Below are positions 34,105 to 43,657 of a stretch of DNA of 64,000 nucleotides, piece by piece (the first letter of the stretch is position 1; every line of letters starts with the position of its first letter). The translations under genes and the position numbers were made by a program. Where the stretch lies: assembly GCA_009838525.1 (NCBI GenBank), contig VXRJ01000003.1:1-64000 (forward strand), in the 5' to 3' direction. The DNA comes from Acidobacteriota bacterium (lineage in GTDB: Bacteria; Acidobacteriota; Vicinamibacteria; Vicinamibacterales; UBA8438). The notes beneath the pieces were generated by a model that was given only the letters and a program-made list of their open reading frames with translations, did no database searches and was not told where the DNA came from.

Positions 34105-34938
34105 TCACTTCAGTCGCTCGCTGCTTCCCGCAGGTAGCCGCACCTCGTAGCTCTCGCGCAGTTCCTCGTAGCCCGCCAGGCTTCGCTCGCGGCGGCGCTC
34201 CTGTCGCAGATCCGCGACGACGCGGTCGCGCAGCTCGGCAAGCGCCGGCGCGCGGGCAGCGGTTCGGCCGTTCACGCGCACCAGATGCACGCCGTAGGTC
34301 GATACCACCGGACCCTTCCAGTCGCCGGTGGGCAGGTCGGCTACGGCTTGCGCGAAGTCCGTTCCGAAAAGCCCGGCGATCTCCTGATCCGAGCGCTCGA
34401 CGTACGACCGGGCCAGCATGAAGGGATCGCCCAACCGTTCCCAGCCATCATTCCCGTCGGCGCGCACCGGGTCGAGCAGGGCCCGGGCGTCGCGCGCCGC
34501 GTCGGTCCGGCGATCGCCCGAGAGGAAGACGTGATCGAAGCTCGTCCGCGCCGGCCTCCGGTAGCGTTCGGACTCTCGCGCGAAGTACTCCGCGATCTCC
34601 TCCTCGGTCGGCGCCACCGCGTCGCCGGCGTCCTCCAGCAGGAACGTGAGCTTCTGGGCGAGGCGGCGGCGCACGATGGCGTCGTCCCGGCCGAGCCCCA
34701 GCCGTTGCGCCTCGCGGTAGAGGATCTCCTCGTCGACCGCTTCGTCCACCAGCCCCTGCAACTCCTCCGGGTTCGGCGCCCTGCCCCACTGCGCCATCCA
34801 GCGCACGCGAAGCTGCTCCACCTGATCCGCGGTCACCTCGACGACCGGGCGCTCGTCCGCGCGGTCGCCCAACCAGTAATCGACGGCGAACACTGCCGCC
34901 CCCAGCAGCAGGAAGGTCAGCAGCAGGGGATCACGCAC
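34105..34938 (-). CDS. PpiC-type peptidyl-prolyl isomerase, membrane-anchored
   Basis: A 277-residue protein with one N-terminal hydrophobic segment (LLLTFLLLGAAVFAVDYWL) and a periplasmic parvulin-like domain. The domain is recognised by the helical TFLLEDAGDAVAPTEEEIAEYF linker and the C-terminal STYGVHLVRVNGRTAARAPAL, typical of SurA/PpiC proteins. It may help fold outer-membrane or secreted proteins. GTG 34938 overlaps the FAD oxidoreductase stop by eight bases, so it is probably coupled to it. Confidence 0.82.
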   Translation of the reverse strand: MRDPLLLTFLLLGAAVFAVDYWLGDRADERPVVEVTADQVEQLRVRWMAQWGRAPNPEELQGLVDEAVDEEILYREAQRLGLGRDDAIVRRRLAQKLTFLLEDAGDAVAPTEEEIAEYFARESERYRRPARTSFDHVFLSGDRRTDAARDARALLDPVRADGNDGWERLGDPFMLARSYVERSDQEIAGLFGTDFAQAVADLPTGDWKGPVVSTYGVHLVRVNGRTAARAPALAELRDRVVADLRQERRRERSLAGYEELRESYEVRLPAGSSERLK

Positions 34939-36235
34939 CGGATTCGAACTCCTCGTCCTTCAGGCGGAAGCCGTCCGCCAGCTCGGGTTCGCGATCGTCA
35001 TCGAGCACACGGTGCGCGATGTAGTCCCCGAGCACCGGCCCGAACTTGAAGGCCTCGGCCGATCCGCCGCCGGCCAGCCAGACGTTGTCCAGATCCGGGT
35101 GGACATCGATGATGAAGTTCCGATCGACGCTGCTCTCGTAGTGGCAGGCCCGGGTCTCGTTGATGGGCGCACCCACCAGATCCGGAAAGTGCCGCGTCAG
35201 GATCTCCCGCGGGCGGTCGTGATACTCGGGGGCGATCCAGCGATCCGAGAAGTCCGGATCCTCCGGCGGGCGGCCGCCGGTGCGCACGCGGAATCCCCGG
35301 TGGTCGGGCGGCAGGGCCGGCCAGCCGGTGCACCCCGGCACGCCGTAGCTCGGCATGTAGGGATACGAGAAACGGGTATCGGCCGATGGGACCGCGAAGT
35401 AGAAGACGTGACCCATGGCGATGCGGACCCGCTGCCCCATCAGCCCCGGCAGGACCTTGGGGAACCAGGGGCCGCAGGCGAGGACGACTGTCCCCGCCGA
35501 CAGGCGCTCGCCCGAGGCGAGTTGCAGCGAGCCGAGCGACCGCCCGTTCCGCGCGCCGAACTCGGCACGGTCTATCCTGATCGTCCCGCCTTCGTCCTCG
35601 AACACGCGGGCCACCGACTCTATCGCGCGTCGCGCCCGAACCACGCCGGCGCCCGGTTCGTAGAGGGCGACACCGAGATTCTCGAACCGGATCCACGGCC
35701 AGCGGTAGGCGACCTCGTCCGGCGCAAGCACTTCGTAAGGGGTGCCGAGCGCGTCCCAATGTTCGCGGGTCTCCGTGAAGTACTGGTTGGTCTCCTCACG
35801 CAGAATCAGGTCCCCGGTCCTGAAGAAGAGGCGCGGCAGCAGCCGCGCGCGGTGGTCCTCGTCCCAGGCGAGCCAGCCCTCGATGGCCCTCTGCGCCCAA
35901 CCCGTCCACTGCCGCCCGTGGGGCCGGTCGCCGTACGACGTACGGACCCCGCGGGTCTCGCCACCCGAGGTCTGCCGGGAATTCCCCGCGCCGTAGGCGT
36001 CGACCACCGTGACGCGGGCGCCGAGACGCTGCAGGTAGAGCGCCGTCCACATGCCGAACGTTCCCGCGCCGACCACCACCACGTCGGGCGACGCCTGCCC
36101 ATGAACCGCGTGGGCCCGCCCGGAGGCGCCTGCGGCCAACGTGGCGCCAGCGCCCAGGAGCTGCAGGAAACGGCGCCGACCGACGCGTGCGACGGATTCC
36201 GGCTGGCGAACCGGAGTGCGGGTTGGGTTGCTCAA
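34931..36235 (-). CDS. Tat-exported FAD-dependent oxidoreductase (DAO/sarcosine oxidase-like)
   Basis: About 434 residues with a twin-arginine signal (GRRRFLQLLGAGATLAAG) and the FAD dinucleotide fold DVVVVGAGTFGMWTALYLQ. Motifs such as GETRGVRTSYGD and the C-terminal VWLAGGGSAEAFKFGP are those of the D-amino acid/sarcosine oxidase family, which oxidises amines and secondary amines. The start is probably TTG at 36235, behind AAGGAAG; another TTG at 36259 is possible and would overlap the start of the divergent permease region. Acting in the periplasm it could use various amines. Confidence 0.86.
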   Translation of the reverse strand: MSNPTRTPVRQPESVARVGRRRFLQLLGAGATLAAGASGRAHAVHGQASPDVVVVGAGTFGMWTALYLQRLGARVTVVDAYGAGNSRQTSGGETRGVRTSYGDRPHGRQWTGWAQRAIEGWLAWDEDHRARLLPRLFFRTGDLILREETNQYFTETREHWDALGTPYEVLAPDEVAYRWPWIRFENLGVALYEPGAGVVRARRAIESVARVFEDEGGTIRIDRAEFGARNGRSLGSLQLASGERLSAGTVVLACGPWFPKVLPGLMGQRVRIAMGHVFYFAVPSADTRFSYPYMPSYGVPGCTGWPALPPDHRGFRVRTGGRPPEDPDFSDRWIAPEYHDRPREILTRHFPDLVGAPINETRACHYESSVDRNFIIDVHPDLDNVWLAGGGSAEAFKFGPVLGDYIAHRVLDDDREPELADGFRLKDEEFESGA

Positions 36236-36315
36236 CGCGTCTTCCTTTCGGCTGAACAATGAAGAACCGCCACGCGCTCTGGCCGGCCATCATAGCGCAC
36301 CGGGTCTGTCGTGCC

Positions 36316-38895
36316 ATGATGGAGAGAATGCTCCGAGACCTCCGCCAGGCGGTGCGCGCGCTCCTCGGCCAACGCGGCTTTACCCTGACCGCGTTGGCAA
36401 CCCTTGCCCTGGGCATTGGCGCGAACGTGGCGATGTTCGGCATCGTCTACGCCATGCTGCTCCGGCCGCTGCCCTATCCGGATTCCGACGCGATCGTGCG
36501 TATCGGCGAAATGGTCGGCCCGGCGGCCCGAGCGTCGCTGTTTCTGAGCAATGCGACGATGCCGCGGATCCAGGAGGAAGCCGATTCGTTCGAACAGGTC
36601 GCCGGCTATCGAGCGACGGAGATGCAGTTGGCAGGTTCGGACGGCGCGACTGCGACGCGCCTCCGCGGCGCGGAGGTCTCGCCGTCGATGTTCCCGCTGT
36701 TGCGAACGCGGCCCCACCTCGGCCGGTTCTTCATCGCGGATGAAGCTTGGGAGGGCGAGGATCAGGTCGTCGTGCTGAGCTACGGCGCCTGGGCCCGACG
36801 ATTCGGGTCGGATCCGGGCATCGTAGGGGCCGTCCTCGACCTCAACGGCAACCCGCACACAGTCGTCGGAGTCACCGCGGAGGACTTCTATTTTCCCACC
36901 CCGGAGACCGAGGCCTGGACACCATTCGTGATAACGCCCTTTACGTCGCCGGCGCCGCCGGAGCCGGGCGAAGAGGCGCAGGGTGCCGTAGTCGTTTTCT
37001 TCAACGCACTGGGGCGTCTCCGCGCCGGCGTCTCGCCGCAGCAGGCCGCCACCGAGGTTCGCACGATTCTGCAACAGGGGAGCACTCCGTTCTTGCGAGC
37101 CCTTGCCAGGACCGGCACCAGCCAGGGAGGTTCAGGCGCGGGAGACACGCCGGAGATCGACGCGGTGGTGATTCCGTTGCGGGAGGACCTGGTGGCCGAG
37201 TACCGGCCGGCGCTCCTGGCGCTTACGGCGGCGACCGCGCTCGTCTTGCTCATCGCCTGCATCAACGTCGCGGGGCTGCTGCTTGCGCGAGGAGTGACAC
37301 GGCAGCGGGCGCTGGCGGTCTGCGCGGCGCTCGGGGCGGGTCGCGGCCGCATGGTTCGGCAGGTCCTGACCGAGAGTATCGTGCTCAGCCTCAGCGGCGG
37401 GGCGATCGGACTGGCCGTGGCAACCGCCGTGTTGCGGGCTGTGCCGGCGCTGGTGCCAGGCGACATCGCGCGCCTCGACGAGGCGGGCGTGGACGACGTG
37501 GTGCTGGCGTTCACGCTCGGGTTGTCGGTGCTGGTGGGCTTGGTGTTCGGCGCCGTGCCGGCCTTCCAGTGGTCGCGCGTGCCACTGTTGCGGACACTGA
37601 ACGAAGGAAGCCTGCAGTCGACCGGCGGTTTCCGGCTGCTGCGAGCCGGCCGGACCCGCGCCGCGCTGGCAACCGCGCAGGTGGCCTTGGCCCTGGTCTT
37701 GCTGGTCGGGGCCGGACTGCTGCTGCGCAGCTTCGTGGAGCTGGTGACGGTCGACCGGGGCTACGACCCCGCCAACGTCGTCACCGCCCTGACCTGGAAC
37801 CCGGACCTGCGTCTTGAGTCCGGCGCGGTCGATGCGGAACGGATGGAGCTGATCAGGTCCGGAGGCCAGAGCTTCGCCGAGCCGCTGCTCGACGCGGCGG
37901 ACCGGTTAACGGCTCTGCCGGGGGTGGAGGCAGTCGGCCTCTCGACCGGACTGCCGCTGGTCAACAATGCCTCCGGGTTTGCGAGCGTGCATGTCGAAGG
38001 CCGCCCGCCGGCGAGCGATCCGGCGGAAATGCCCTTTGCGTCAGTCCGGGTGGCGAGCCCCGGTTATTTCGACGCGTTGCGGCTACGCCTGCGTAGCGGA
38101 CGCTTCTATACCCGTCGCGACAGGGCGGGCAGCCCGCAGGTCTGCGTGGTCAACGAGACGTTCGCTCGTGAGGTCTTTCGCGGTGAGCCCGCGGTTGGGC
38201 AACGGATCCGGTTCGGTCACGCCGAGGCGGGGGGCGAGCCGTGGGAAGTGGTCGGGGTGGTGGCGGACATGCGGTACGAGGGTATCGCGGTCACCCCGTC
38301 GCCGGCCGAGGTGTTCGTCCCCACCTACCAGATGGCGGGTGTGCCTACTGTCTTCCTCCACCAGTTCGTTGCCGTGCGGACGACCGGTGACCCGCTGCCC
38401 GCGGTCCCGTTCCTTCGCGAAGCGGTGGCCGAGGCACACCCGAGCGCGACCATCGACAACGTCTCGACCCTGGCCGCGCGGCTGTCCGCCGCAGTCGCTC
38501 AGCCCCGCTTCTATGCCAGCATCGTCGGCTTCTTCGCGGCGCTCGCGCTTTTCCTCGCTGCATTCGGCTTGTACGGCCTGCTCAGCTATGTCGTAGCCCA
38601 GCGGCGGCGGGAGATCGGTGTCCGGATGGCGCTCGGGGCGCAGCGCGGCAGCATCGTGGCGCTGGTGGTCCGTCAGGGGGCGATGCTCATTGCGGCCGGG
38701 GCCGTCGCCGGCCTGCTCGCGGCGGCCGCTTCGAGCCGCGTGCTGGAGGGCTTCCTGTACGGGGTCAGCACGGGCGACCGCCTGACATTCGCCGTAGCGC
38801 CGCTCGTGCTGGTGGCCGTCGCGCTCGTCGCCTGCTGGCTTCCGGCCCGGCGGGCGACGCGCATCGAGCCCATGAACGTCCTCCGCGTGGAGTAG
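36316..38895 (+). CDS. MacB/FtsX-type permease of the acidobacterial duplicated orphan permease family
   Basis: About 859 residues. It begins with a permease prefix LRDLRQAVRALLGQRGFTLT, a first helix ALATLALGIGANVAMFG, a large MacB periplasmic region, a bundle of three helices (LLALTAATALVLLIACINVAGLLL and following), a second periplasmic region and three C-terminal helices (SYVVAQRRREIGVRMALGAQRG). The two halves are duplicated, and no ATPase gene is adjacent, as expected for this orphan family that I associate with Acidobacteriota. Start among ATG 36316, 36319 and 36328 is uncertain. Likely role: export or lipoprotein/antibiotic handling. Confidence 0.85.
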   Translation: MMERMLRDLRQAVRALLGQRGFTLTALATLALGIGANVAMFGIVYAMLLRPLPYPDSDAIVRIGEMVGPAARASLFLSNATMPRIQEEADSFEQVAGYRATEMQLAGSDGATATRLRGAEVSPSMFPLLRTRPHLGRFFIADEAWEGEDQVVVLSYGAWARRFGSDPGIVGAVLDLNGNPHTVVGVTAEDFYFPTPETEAWTPFVITPFTSPAPPEPGEEAQGAVVVFFNALGRLRAGVSPQQAATEVRTILQQGSTPFLRALARTGTSQGGSGAGDTPEIDAVVIPLREDLVAEYRPALLALTAATALVLLIACINVAGLLLARGVTRQRALAVCAALGAGRGRMVRQVLTESIVLSLSGGAIGLAVATAVLRAVPALVPGDIARLDEAGVDDVVLAFTLGLSVLVGLVFGAVPAFQWSRVPLLRTLNEGSLQSTGGFRLLRAGRTRAALATAQVALALVLLVGAGLLLRSFVELVTVDRGYDPANVVTALTWNPDLRLESGAVDAERMELIRSGGQSFAEPLLDAADRLTALPGVEAVGLSTGLPLVNNASGFASVHVEGRPPASDPAEMPFASVRVASPGYFDALRLRLRSGRFYTRRDRAGSPQVCVVNETFAREVFRGEPAVGQRIRFGHAEAGGEPWEVVGVVADMRYEGIAVTPSPAEVFVPTYQMAGVPTVFLHQFVAVRTTGDPLPAVPFLREAVAEAHPSATIDNVSTLAARLSAAVAQPRFYASIVGFFAALALFLAAFGLYGLLSYVVAQRRREIGVRMALGAQRGSIVALVVRQGAMLIAAGAVAGLLAAAASSRVLEGFLYGVSTGDRLTFAVAPLVLVAVALVACWLPARRATRIEPMNVLRVE

Positions 38896-38923
38896 GAGCC
38901 CGTAGCAGACCGAAACAATCCCC

Positions 38924-38957
38924 CTTGACGTATCGTCTGAACTCTTGACGTAATCGT
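38924..38957. promoter_or_regulatory. Direct repeats before the tricorn gene
   Basis: CTTGACGTATCGT (38924-38936) and CTTGACGTAATCGT (38944-38957) recur with a 20-base spacing, about two helical turns, in the 112-base gap between the permease and the protease. This suggests binding of one regulator at both sites. The TTGACG in each looks like a -35 box, but no good -10 was seen downstream. Confidence 0.4.
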
Positions 38958-39007
38958 TCAAGGCACGGGATCCGCATGGTCGAGTCCCTCGTGACCCAGG
39001 AGGCAAG

Positions 39008-42000
39008 ATGTTCCGACGATTCCAATTCCTGATGGCGCCCTGCGTCGTCGGCATGTTGGCGGCCACGGTGGTTCCGGCCGCCGCCCAGACGAAGCTGCTC
39101 CGTTTCCCCGACATCCATGGCGACCGCGTGGTCTTCACATACGCCGGCGATCTCTGGCTGGCGCCGACCGCGGGCGGCCAGGCGACCCGGCTGACCGCCC
39201 ATCCGGGGCTGGAACTCTTCGCGCGGTTCTCACCGGACGGATCCCGCATCGCGTTCACCGGGCAGTACGACGGTGACGAACAGGTCTACGTCATTCCGGC
39301 CACCGGCGGCGTGCCGCAGCAGATCACCTACTACCCCGCCCGCGGTCCGCTGGCGCCACGCTGGGGCTACGACAACCAGGTCTACGACTGGTCGCCGGAT
39401 GGGCAGGCGGTGCTGTTCCGGTCGCTGCGCTACAGCACCGACCTTTCCGACAGCCGGCTGTTCCTGGCGTCCGTCGACGGCGGATTGCCGATCCCGCTGG
39501 AAATGCCCGAGTCGGGCGCCGGCGATCTCTCCCCGGATGGAAGCCGCGTGGTCTACTCTCCTCTCTTCCGGGACTTCCGCACGTGGAAGCGCTACGAGGG
39601 AGGATGGGCGCAGGAACTCTACATCTTCGACCGCGAGACCCACGTGGTCGAGCGGGTGACGACCCACCGGCGGGCCGATCGCGACCCCATGTGGATCGGC
39701 AACGCGATCTACTTCACGTCGGACCGGGACGGCACCCTCAACCTCTACCGTTACGACGTCGGCTCGCGCGAGACAACGCAGTTGACGGAGAGTGACACCT
39801 GGGACGTCCGCTGGCCGGGGGATGACGGCGCCAACCGCATCGTCTACGAGCTGAACGGCGAACTGGAGATCTACTCCATCGACGCGGGGACATCGCAGCC
39901 CATCGCGATCACCGTGCCCGACGACGGCCTCGCCATGCGGCCTTCCCGCGTGGCCGCGGCGGCCCTGATCGAGGACGCGGAGCTCAGCCCCGGGGGCGAG
40001 CGCGCGCTCTTCGTGGCCCGTGGCGACGTCTTCACGGCGCCGATCGAGAACGGCCCGACCCGCAATCTGACGCGCAGCTCGTCGGCGCACGACAAGTGGG
40101 CGCGCTGGTCCCCGGACGGACGGCGCATCGCCTACGTCTCCGACGCGAGCGGCGAGGACGAGATCTACCTCGTCGCCCAGGACGGCTCCGGCGAGCCCGA
40201 GCAGCTTACGACCGGCGGGCAGGCGATGCGCTATGCGCCGGAATGGTCGCCGACCGGCGACCACCTCGCCTTCAGCGACAAGGACGGCAGGCTCTACGTC
40301 ATCGACGTCGAGACCCAGGAGGTAATCGATGTCGCCGATGAGGAACGCGGGCTGCTGCGCGACTACGTCTGGTCGCCCCGCGGCGGTTACCTGGCGTTCT
40401 CGATGACCGACGCGACGGGCTTCAGCTCCATCTACGTCTGGAGCCTGGCCGAGGGCGAGCTGCATCGCGTCACCGGCGAGTACTTCCACGAGTGGAACCC
40501 GGCATGGGACCCGGACGGCGACTTCCTGTACTACCTGTCCGACCGGCAGTTCACGCCGCAGCTCGGCTCGTTCGAGTGGAACTACCTGGTCGATCGGGAG
40601 ACCGGGATCTACGCCGCGGCGCTGCGTCGCGACGTGGAGCACCCGCTGCCGCCGGAAAGCGACGAGGTCGAGCTGAGCGGCGACGATCCCGACGCGGACG
40701 AGGATGACGGCGAGGGTGACGATCCCGACGCGGATGACGAGCACGAGACGGCGGATCCCGACGATGACGCGGAAGGCGCGGGCGAGGGCGGGCACGAGAA
40801 CGGAGACGAGGACGAGGAGGGGCCCATCGCGATCGACTTCGACGGGCTCGCCCAGCGCGTCGTGCGGCTGCCGGTCCCGTTCGACAACTACGTCGGGCTG
40901 AGCGGCGCTGATGACGGCGTCTTCTTCATCCGTGGCGGCCCGCAGTACTACGGGCGCGGCAGCAGCGTTCAGCCGGCGCTCCGGCGCTTCACGTTCGCCG
41001 ACCGGGAAGCCGAGACGATCGCCGACGGCATCGGCGGCTACGCGGTGTCGCGCGACGGCGAGAGGGTGCTGGTGCGCGAAGGGAACGCCTGGAACGTCTA
41101 TCCGGCGGGCGGCGGCGACGCCACGCGAGTCTCGACGAACGGCCTGATGGTGGATCGCGTGCCGGCCGAGGAGTGGGCGCAGATCTTCGACGAGGTCTGG
41201 CGGCGATTCCGCGATTTCTTCTACGTCGATAACATGCACGGCTACGACTGGGACGCGCTGCGCGACCGGTACCGCCCGATGCTGGAGCACGTCGGGCACC
41301 GGTCGGACCTGAACTACGTCATCGGAGAGATGGTGGCGGAGCTCAACGTCAGCCACGCCTACATCGCGGGCGGCGACTGGGAAACGCCCGACCGACCAGA
41401 GGTCGCCCTGCCCGGCGCGGTCTTCGAGCTCGACGCCCAGGCCGACCGCTATCGCATCGTCGAGATCTTTGCCGGCCACAACGAGGAGCCTCGCTACCGG
41501 TCGCCGCTCACGGAGATCGGCGTCGATGCGCGGGTCGGCGACTACGTGCTCGCGATTGACGGCGAGGATCTGCTGGGATCGGACAACCCCTATCGCGTGT
41601 TGCGCCATCGCGCGGATCGGCCGGTCCGGCTGACGCTGCACGCCGAGCCGACGTTCGAGGGGGCGCGGGAGGTCTCGTACACCCCGGTTACCCAGGAGCG
41701 GAGCCTGCGCTATCTGACCGAGGTGGAAGCCAACCGGCAGAAGGTGGCGGAGATGACCGATGGCCGCGTCGGTTACCTGCACGTTCCGGACATGGGCGCC
41801 GAGGGGATCCAGGAGTTCATCAAGTGGTTCTACGGGCAGATCCGCAAGGAAGGCCTGGTGATCGACGTCCGGGGGAACGGCGGCGGTAACGTCTCGCAGA
41901 TGCTCATCGAACGCCTCCGCCGGGACGTTCTCGGCACCAGCTTCTCGCGAACCTACGACACTCCGGAGACCTACCCCCAGTGGGCGTTCCACGGGCACCT

Positions 42001-42370
42001 CGTCTGCATCCTCGACGAGGACTCCGCCTCCGACGGCGACATCTTCCCCTACCGCTTCCGCGAGGCCGGGCTGGGGCCGCTCATCGGCAAGCGCTCCTGG
42101 GGCGGCGTCATCGGCATTACCAGCCACGGGCCGCTCATCGACGGCGGCTCGGTCAACGTGCCGCAGTTCGGCACGAACGGCGCCGACGGCAGTTGGGTGG
42201 TGGAGAACGTCGGCGTGGAGCCGGACATCGAGGTCGAGAACGACCCGCGATCGGTCATCGCAGGGCAGGACCCGCAGCTCGAGCGGGCGGTCGAGGAAGT
42301 GCTGCGCATGATGCGGGAGGATCCGAAGGCGCTGCCCCAGCGGCCGGCCCCGCCGGTCAAGACGCCGTAG
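39008..42370 (+). CDS. Tricorn-type S41-family protease
   Basis: A 1120-residue exported protease (signal ending AAAQ). An N-terminal seven-bladed propeller of TolB-like repeats (FSPDGSRIAFTGQYDG, WSPDGQAVLFRS, WSPDGRRIAYVSDASG) is followed by a second propeller region, a PDZ-like domain and the S41 core. The protease motifs are LVIDVRGNGGGNVSQM and CILDEDSASDGDIFPYRFR, with the presumed nucleophile in SASDGD at 1006-1011. Between the propellers lies an acidic insert (residues about 551-607, almost all D, E and G). Tricorn proteases trim peptides from protein breakdown; this one would do so in the periplasm. Confidence 0.92.
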   Translation: MFRRFQFLMAPCVVGMLAATVVPAAAQTKLLRFPDIHGDRVVFTYAGDLWLAPTAGGQATRLTAHPGLELFARFSPDGSRIAFTGQYDGDEQVYVIPATGGVPQQITYYPARGPLAPRWGYDNQVYDWSPDGQAVLFRSLRYSTDLSDSRLFLASVDGGLPIPLEMPESGAGDLSPDGSRVVYSPLFRDFRTWKRYEGGWAQELYIFDRETHVVERVTTHRRADRDPMWIGNAIYFTSDRDGTLNLYRYDVGSRETTQLTESDTWDVRWPGDDGANRIVYELNGELEIYSIDAGTSQPIAITVPDDGLAMRPSRVAAAALIEDAELSPGGERALFVARGDVFTAPIENGPTRNLTRSSSAHDKWARWSPDGRRIAYVSDASGEDEIYLVAQDGSGEPEQLTTGGQAMRYAPEWSPTGDHLAFSDKDGRLYVIDVETQEVIDVADEERGLLRDYVWSPRGGYLAFSMTDATGFSSIYVWSLAEGELHRVTGEYFHEWNPAWDPDGDFLYYLSDRQFTPQLGSFEWNYLVDRETGIYAAALRRDVEHPLPPESDEVELSGDDPDADEDDGEGDDPDADDEHETADPDDDAEGAGEGGHENGDEDEEGPIAIDFDGLAQRVVRLPVPFDNYVGLSGADDGVFFIRGGPQYYGRGSSVQPALRRFTFADREAETIADGIGGYAVSRDGERVLVREGNAWNVYPAGGGDATRVSTNGLMVDRVPAEEWAQIFDEVWRRFRDFFYVDNMHGYDWDALRDRYRPMLEHVGHRSDLNYVIGEMVAELNVSHAYIAGGDWETPDRPEVALPGAVFELDAQADRYRIVEIFAGHNEEPRYRSPLTEIGVDARVGDYVLAIDGEDLLGSDNPYRVLRHRADRPVRLTLHAEPTFEGAREVSYTPVTQERSLRYLTEVEANRQKVAEMTDGRVGYLHVPDMGAEGIQEFIKWFYGQIRKEGLVIDVRGNGGGNVSQMLIERLRRDVLGTSFSRTYDTPETYPQWAFHGHLVCILDEDSASDGDIFPYRFREAGLGPLIGKRSWGGVIGITSHGPLIDGGSVNVPQFGTNGADGSWVVENVGVEPDIEVENDPRSVIAGQDPQLERAVEEVLRMMREDPKALPQRPAPPVKTP

Positions 42371-42392
42371 CGGGCGCGGGAGGCAACAAAAC

Positions 42393-42731
42393 ATGTTCGA
42401 CACCGGCACGCTCGACAGGGCGGTCCGGGAGCGGCGACGAAGGCTGGCGGCGGAGCAGGCCGAACTGTTGCGGCGTGTCCGTGGCGCCCTGGCGGAGCTG
42501 CGGGAACCGCTCGGCGTGAAGGCTGCCTACGTCGTGGGATCCTTGCGATCACCGGAGCTCTGGCGGGAGTCATCCGACATCGACGTGGCCGTGGCGGGTT
42601 GCTCGAGCGTGGTCCTGGAGGTGATGAAGGCGCTGGAGGATGCGACCGGCAGGGAGGTCGACGTCATCGACCTCGATCTCCACCCCGACCCGCAGGCCTT
42701 CATCCGATCGGGAGTCAGGGTGTATGGATGA
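42393..42731 (+). CDS. MNT-type nucleotidyltransferase antitoxin
   Basis: A 112-residue minimal nucleotidyltransferase. The catalytic motif is GSx11DxD (G49-S50 with D62 and D64), close to the GSx10DxD of type VII antitoxins, which add AMP to a tyrosine of the HEPN toxin. The start at 42393 is 22 bases after the protease. It overlaps the HEPN gene by eight bases, the usual order. Nothing is missing from the active site. Confidence 0.86.
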   Translation: MFDTGTLDRAVRERRRRLAAEQAELLRRVRGALAELREPLGVKAAYVVGSLRSPELWRESSDIDVAVAGCSSVVLEVMKALEDATGREVDVIDLDLHPDPQAFIRSGVRVYG

Positions 42732-43188
42732 AGCAGCCTTCGCCGTTCTCGATGCGGAGTTGCGCGCGCGCCATCGGGACATCCAACGCATCGGCGACCG
42801 CATCGAGGAGCGACGGGGGTCGTTCGTCAGCGGAGCCGAAGCTGTCGACAGCCTGGGCTACCAGCTTCACAATCTCTACGGCGCCGTCGAACAGCTCTTC
42901 GAAGAAGTCGCACGCTCGTTCGAGAACCGCATCGAGGCAGCCGGCTATCACGTGAACCTGATCCGGCGGATGCAGCTCGACATCCCGGGTATCCGCCCGG
43001 CGCTCCTGTCCGAACGAACTGCATCGGATCTGGACGAATTGCGACGATTTCGCCATCGCTTCCGCCACGCCTACGCCGCGGAGCTGGATTCGGAGAAGAT
43101 CGCGGCGTTGGCAGGCAAGACCCGGCAGATCCGGGAAGACTTCGCCCGGGACCTCGAACGCTTTCTGGCGCGGCTGCGGCCGCAATAG
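42724..43188 (+). CDS. HEPN-domain ribonuclease toxin
   Basis: A 154-residue HEPN protein with the full toxin motif RX4HXY (R110, H115, Y117). In type VII modules the tyrosine is modified by the partner MNT protein, which silences the RNase. The ATG at 42724 lies inside the MNT stop region, so the two are coupled. The last 45 bases face the convergent GtrA gene with a gap of ten bases. Confidence 0.86.
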   Translation: MDEAAFAVLDAELRARHRDIQRIGDRIEERRGSFVSGAEAVDSLGYQLHNLYGAVEQLFEEVARSFENRIEAAGYHVNLIRRMQLDIPGIRPALLSERTASDLDELRRFRHRFRHAYAAELDSEKIAALAGKTRQIREDFARDLERFLARLRPQ

Positions 43189-43198
43189 CTGACTTTCT

Positions 43199-43657
43199 TC
43201 ATCGGCACGCGGAACGCCGCGCGCCTTGCCAGCACTCCGCGCAGGCGTCCGGCGCCTGCACGCGACGGAACACGAAGCGGTCGTTGGCAATGAAGTTCAG
43301 CACCGAACAGGACGCAATCGCCATCAGGTTGGCGAATGCGTAGTGGATGCCGAACGCCTCGGCGTAGAGCCCGGTGAACACGACGTTGGCAGAGATGGAC
43401 AGCGTGCCCGTCACCAGGTTGAACCGGAGCAGCCGGCCCGCCCAACCAGGCATCCCGATGCCCCGGTCGCGCCACGTCCAGCGCTCGTGCCAGACAAAGT
43501 TGTGCAGGATGGCGCACTCCACCGCCAGCCCCGTGGCGACCAGGTAGTCGAGGGTCGCCACCTCGGTCAGGGTCACCAGCACGAGCAGTTGAACCGCCAC
43601 GCCCATCGAGCCGACGACGTTGAAGACGAGCCATCGCCGCAGCCCCTTGATGGTCAT
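43199..43657 (-). CDS. GtrA-family membrane protein
   Basis: A 152-residue GtrA-like protein with four transmembrane helices (first WLVFNVVGSMGVAVQLLVLV; later CAILHNFVWHERWTW and CSVLNFIANDRFVF). Such proteins help move lipid-linked sugars across the inner membrane. Its start overlaps the stop of the phosphatidyltransferase by four bases, so they form one unit. Confidence 0.85.
   Translation of the reverse strand: MTIKGLRRWLVFNVVGSMGVAVQLLVLVTLTEVATLDYLVATGLAVECAILHNFVWHERWTWRDRGIGMPGWAGRLLRFNLVTGTLSISANVVFTGLYAEAFGIHYAFANLMAIASCSVLNFIANDRFVFRRVQAPDACAECWQGARRSACR

Noticed and set aside
39230-42409. Long minus-strand open frame opposite the tricorn gene
   Set aside because: Antisense shadow created by codon bias; no motif and no ribosome site.
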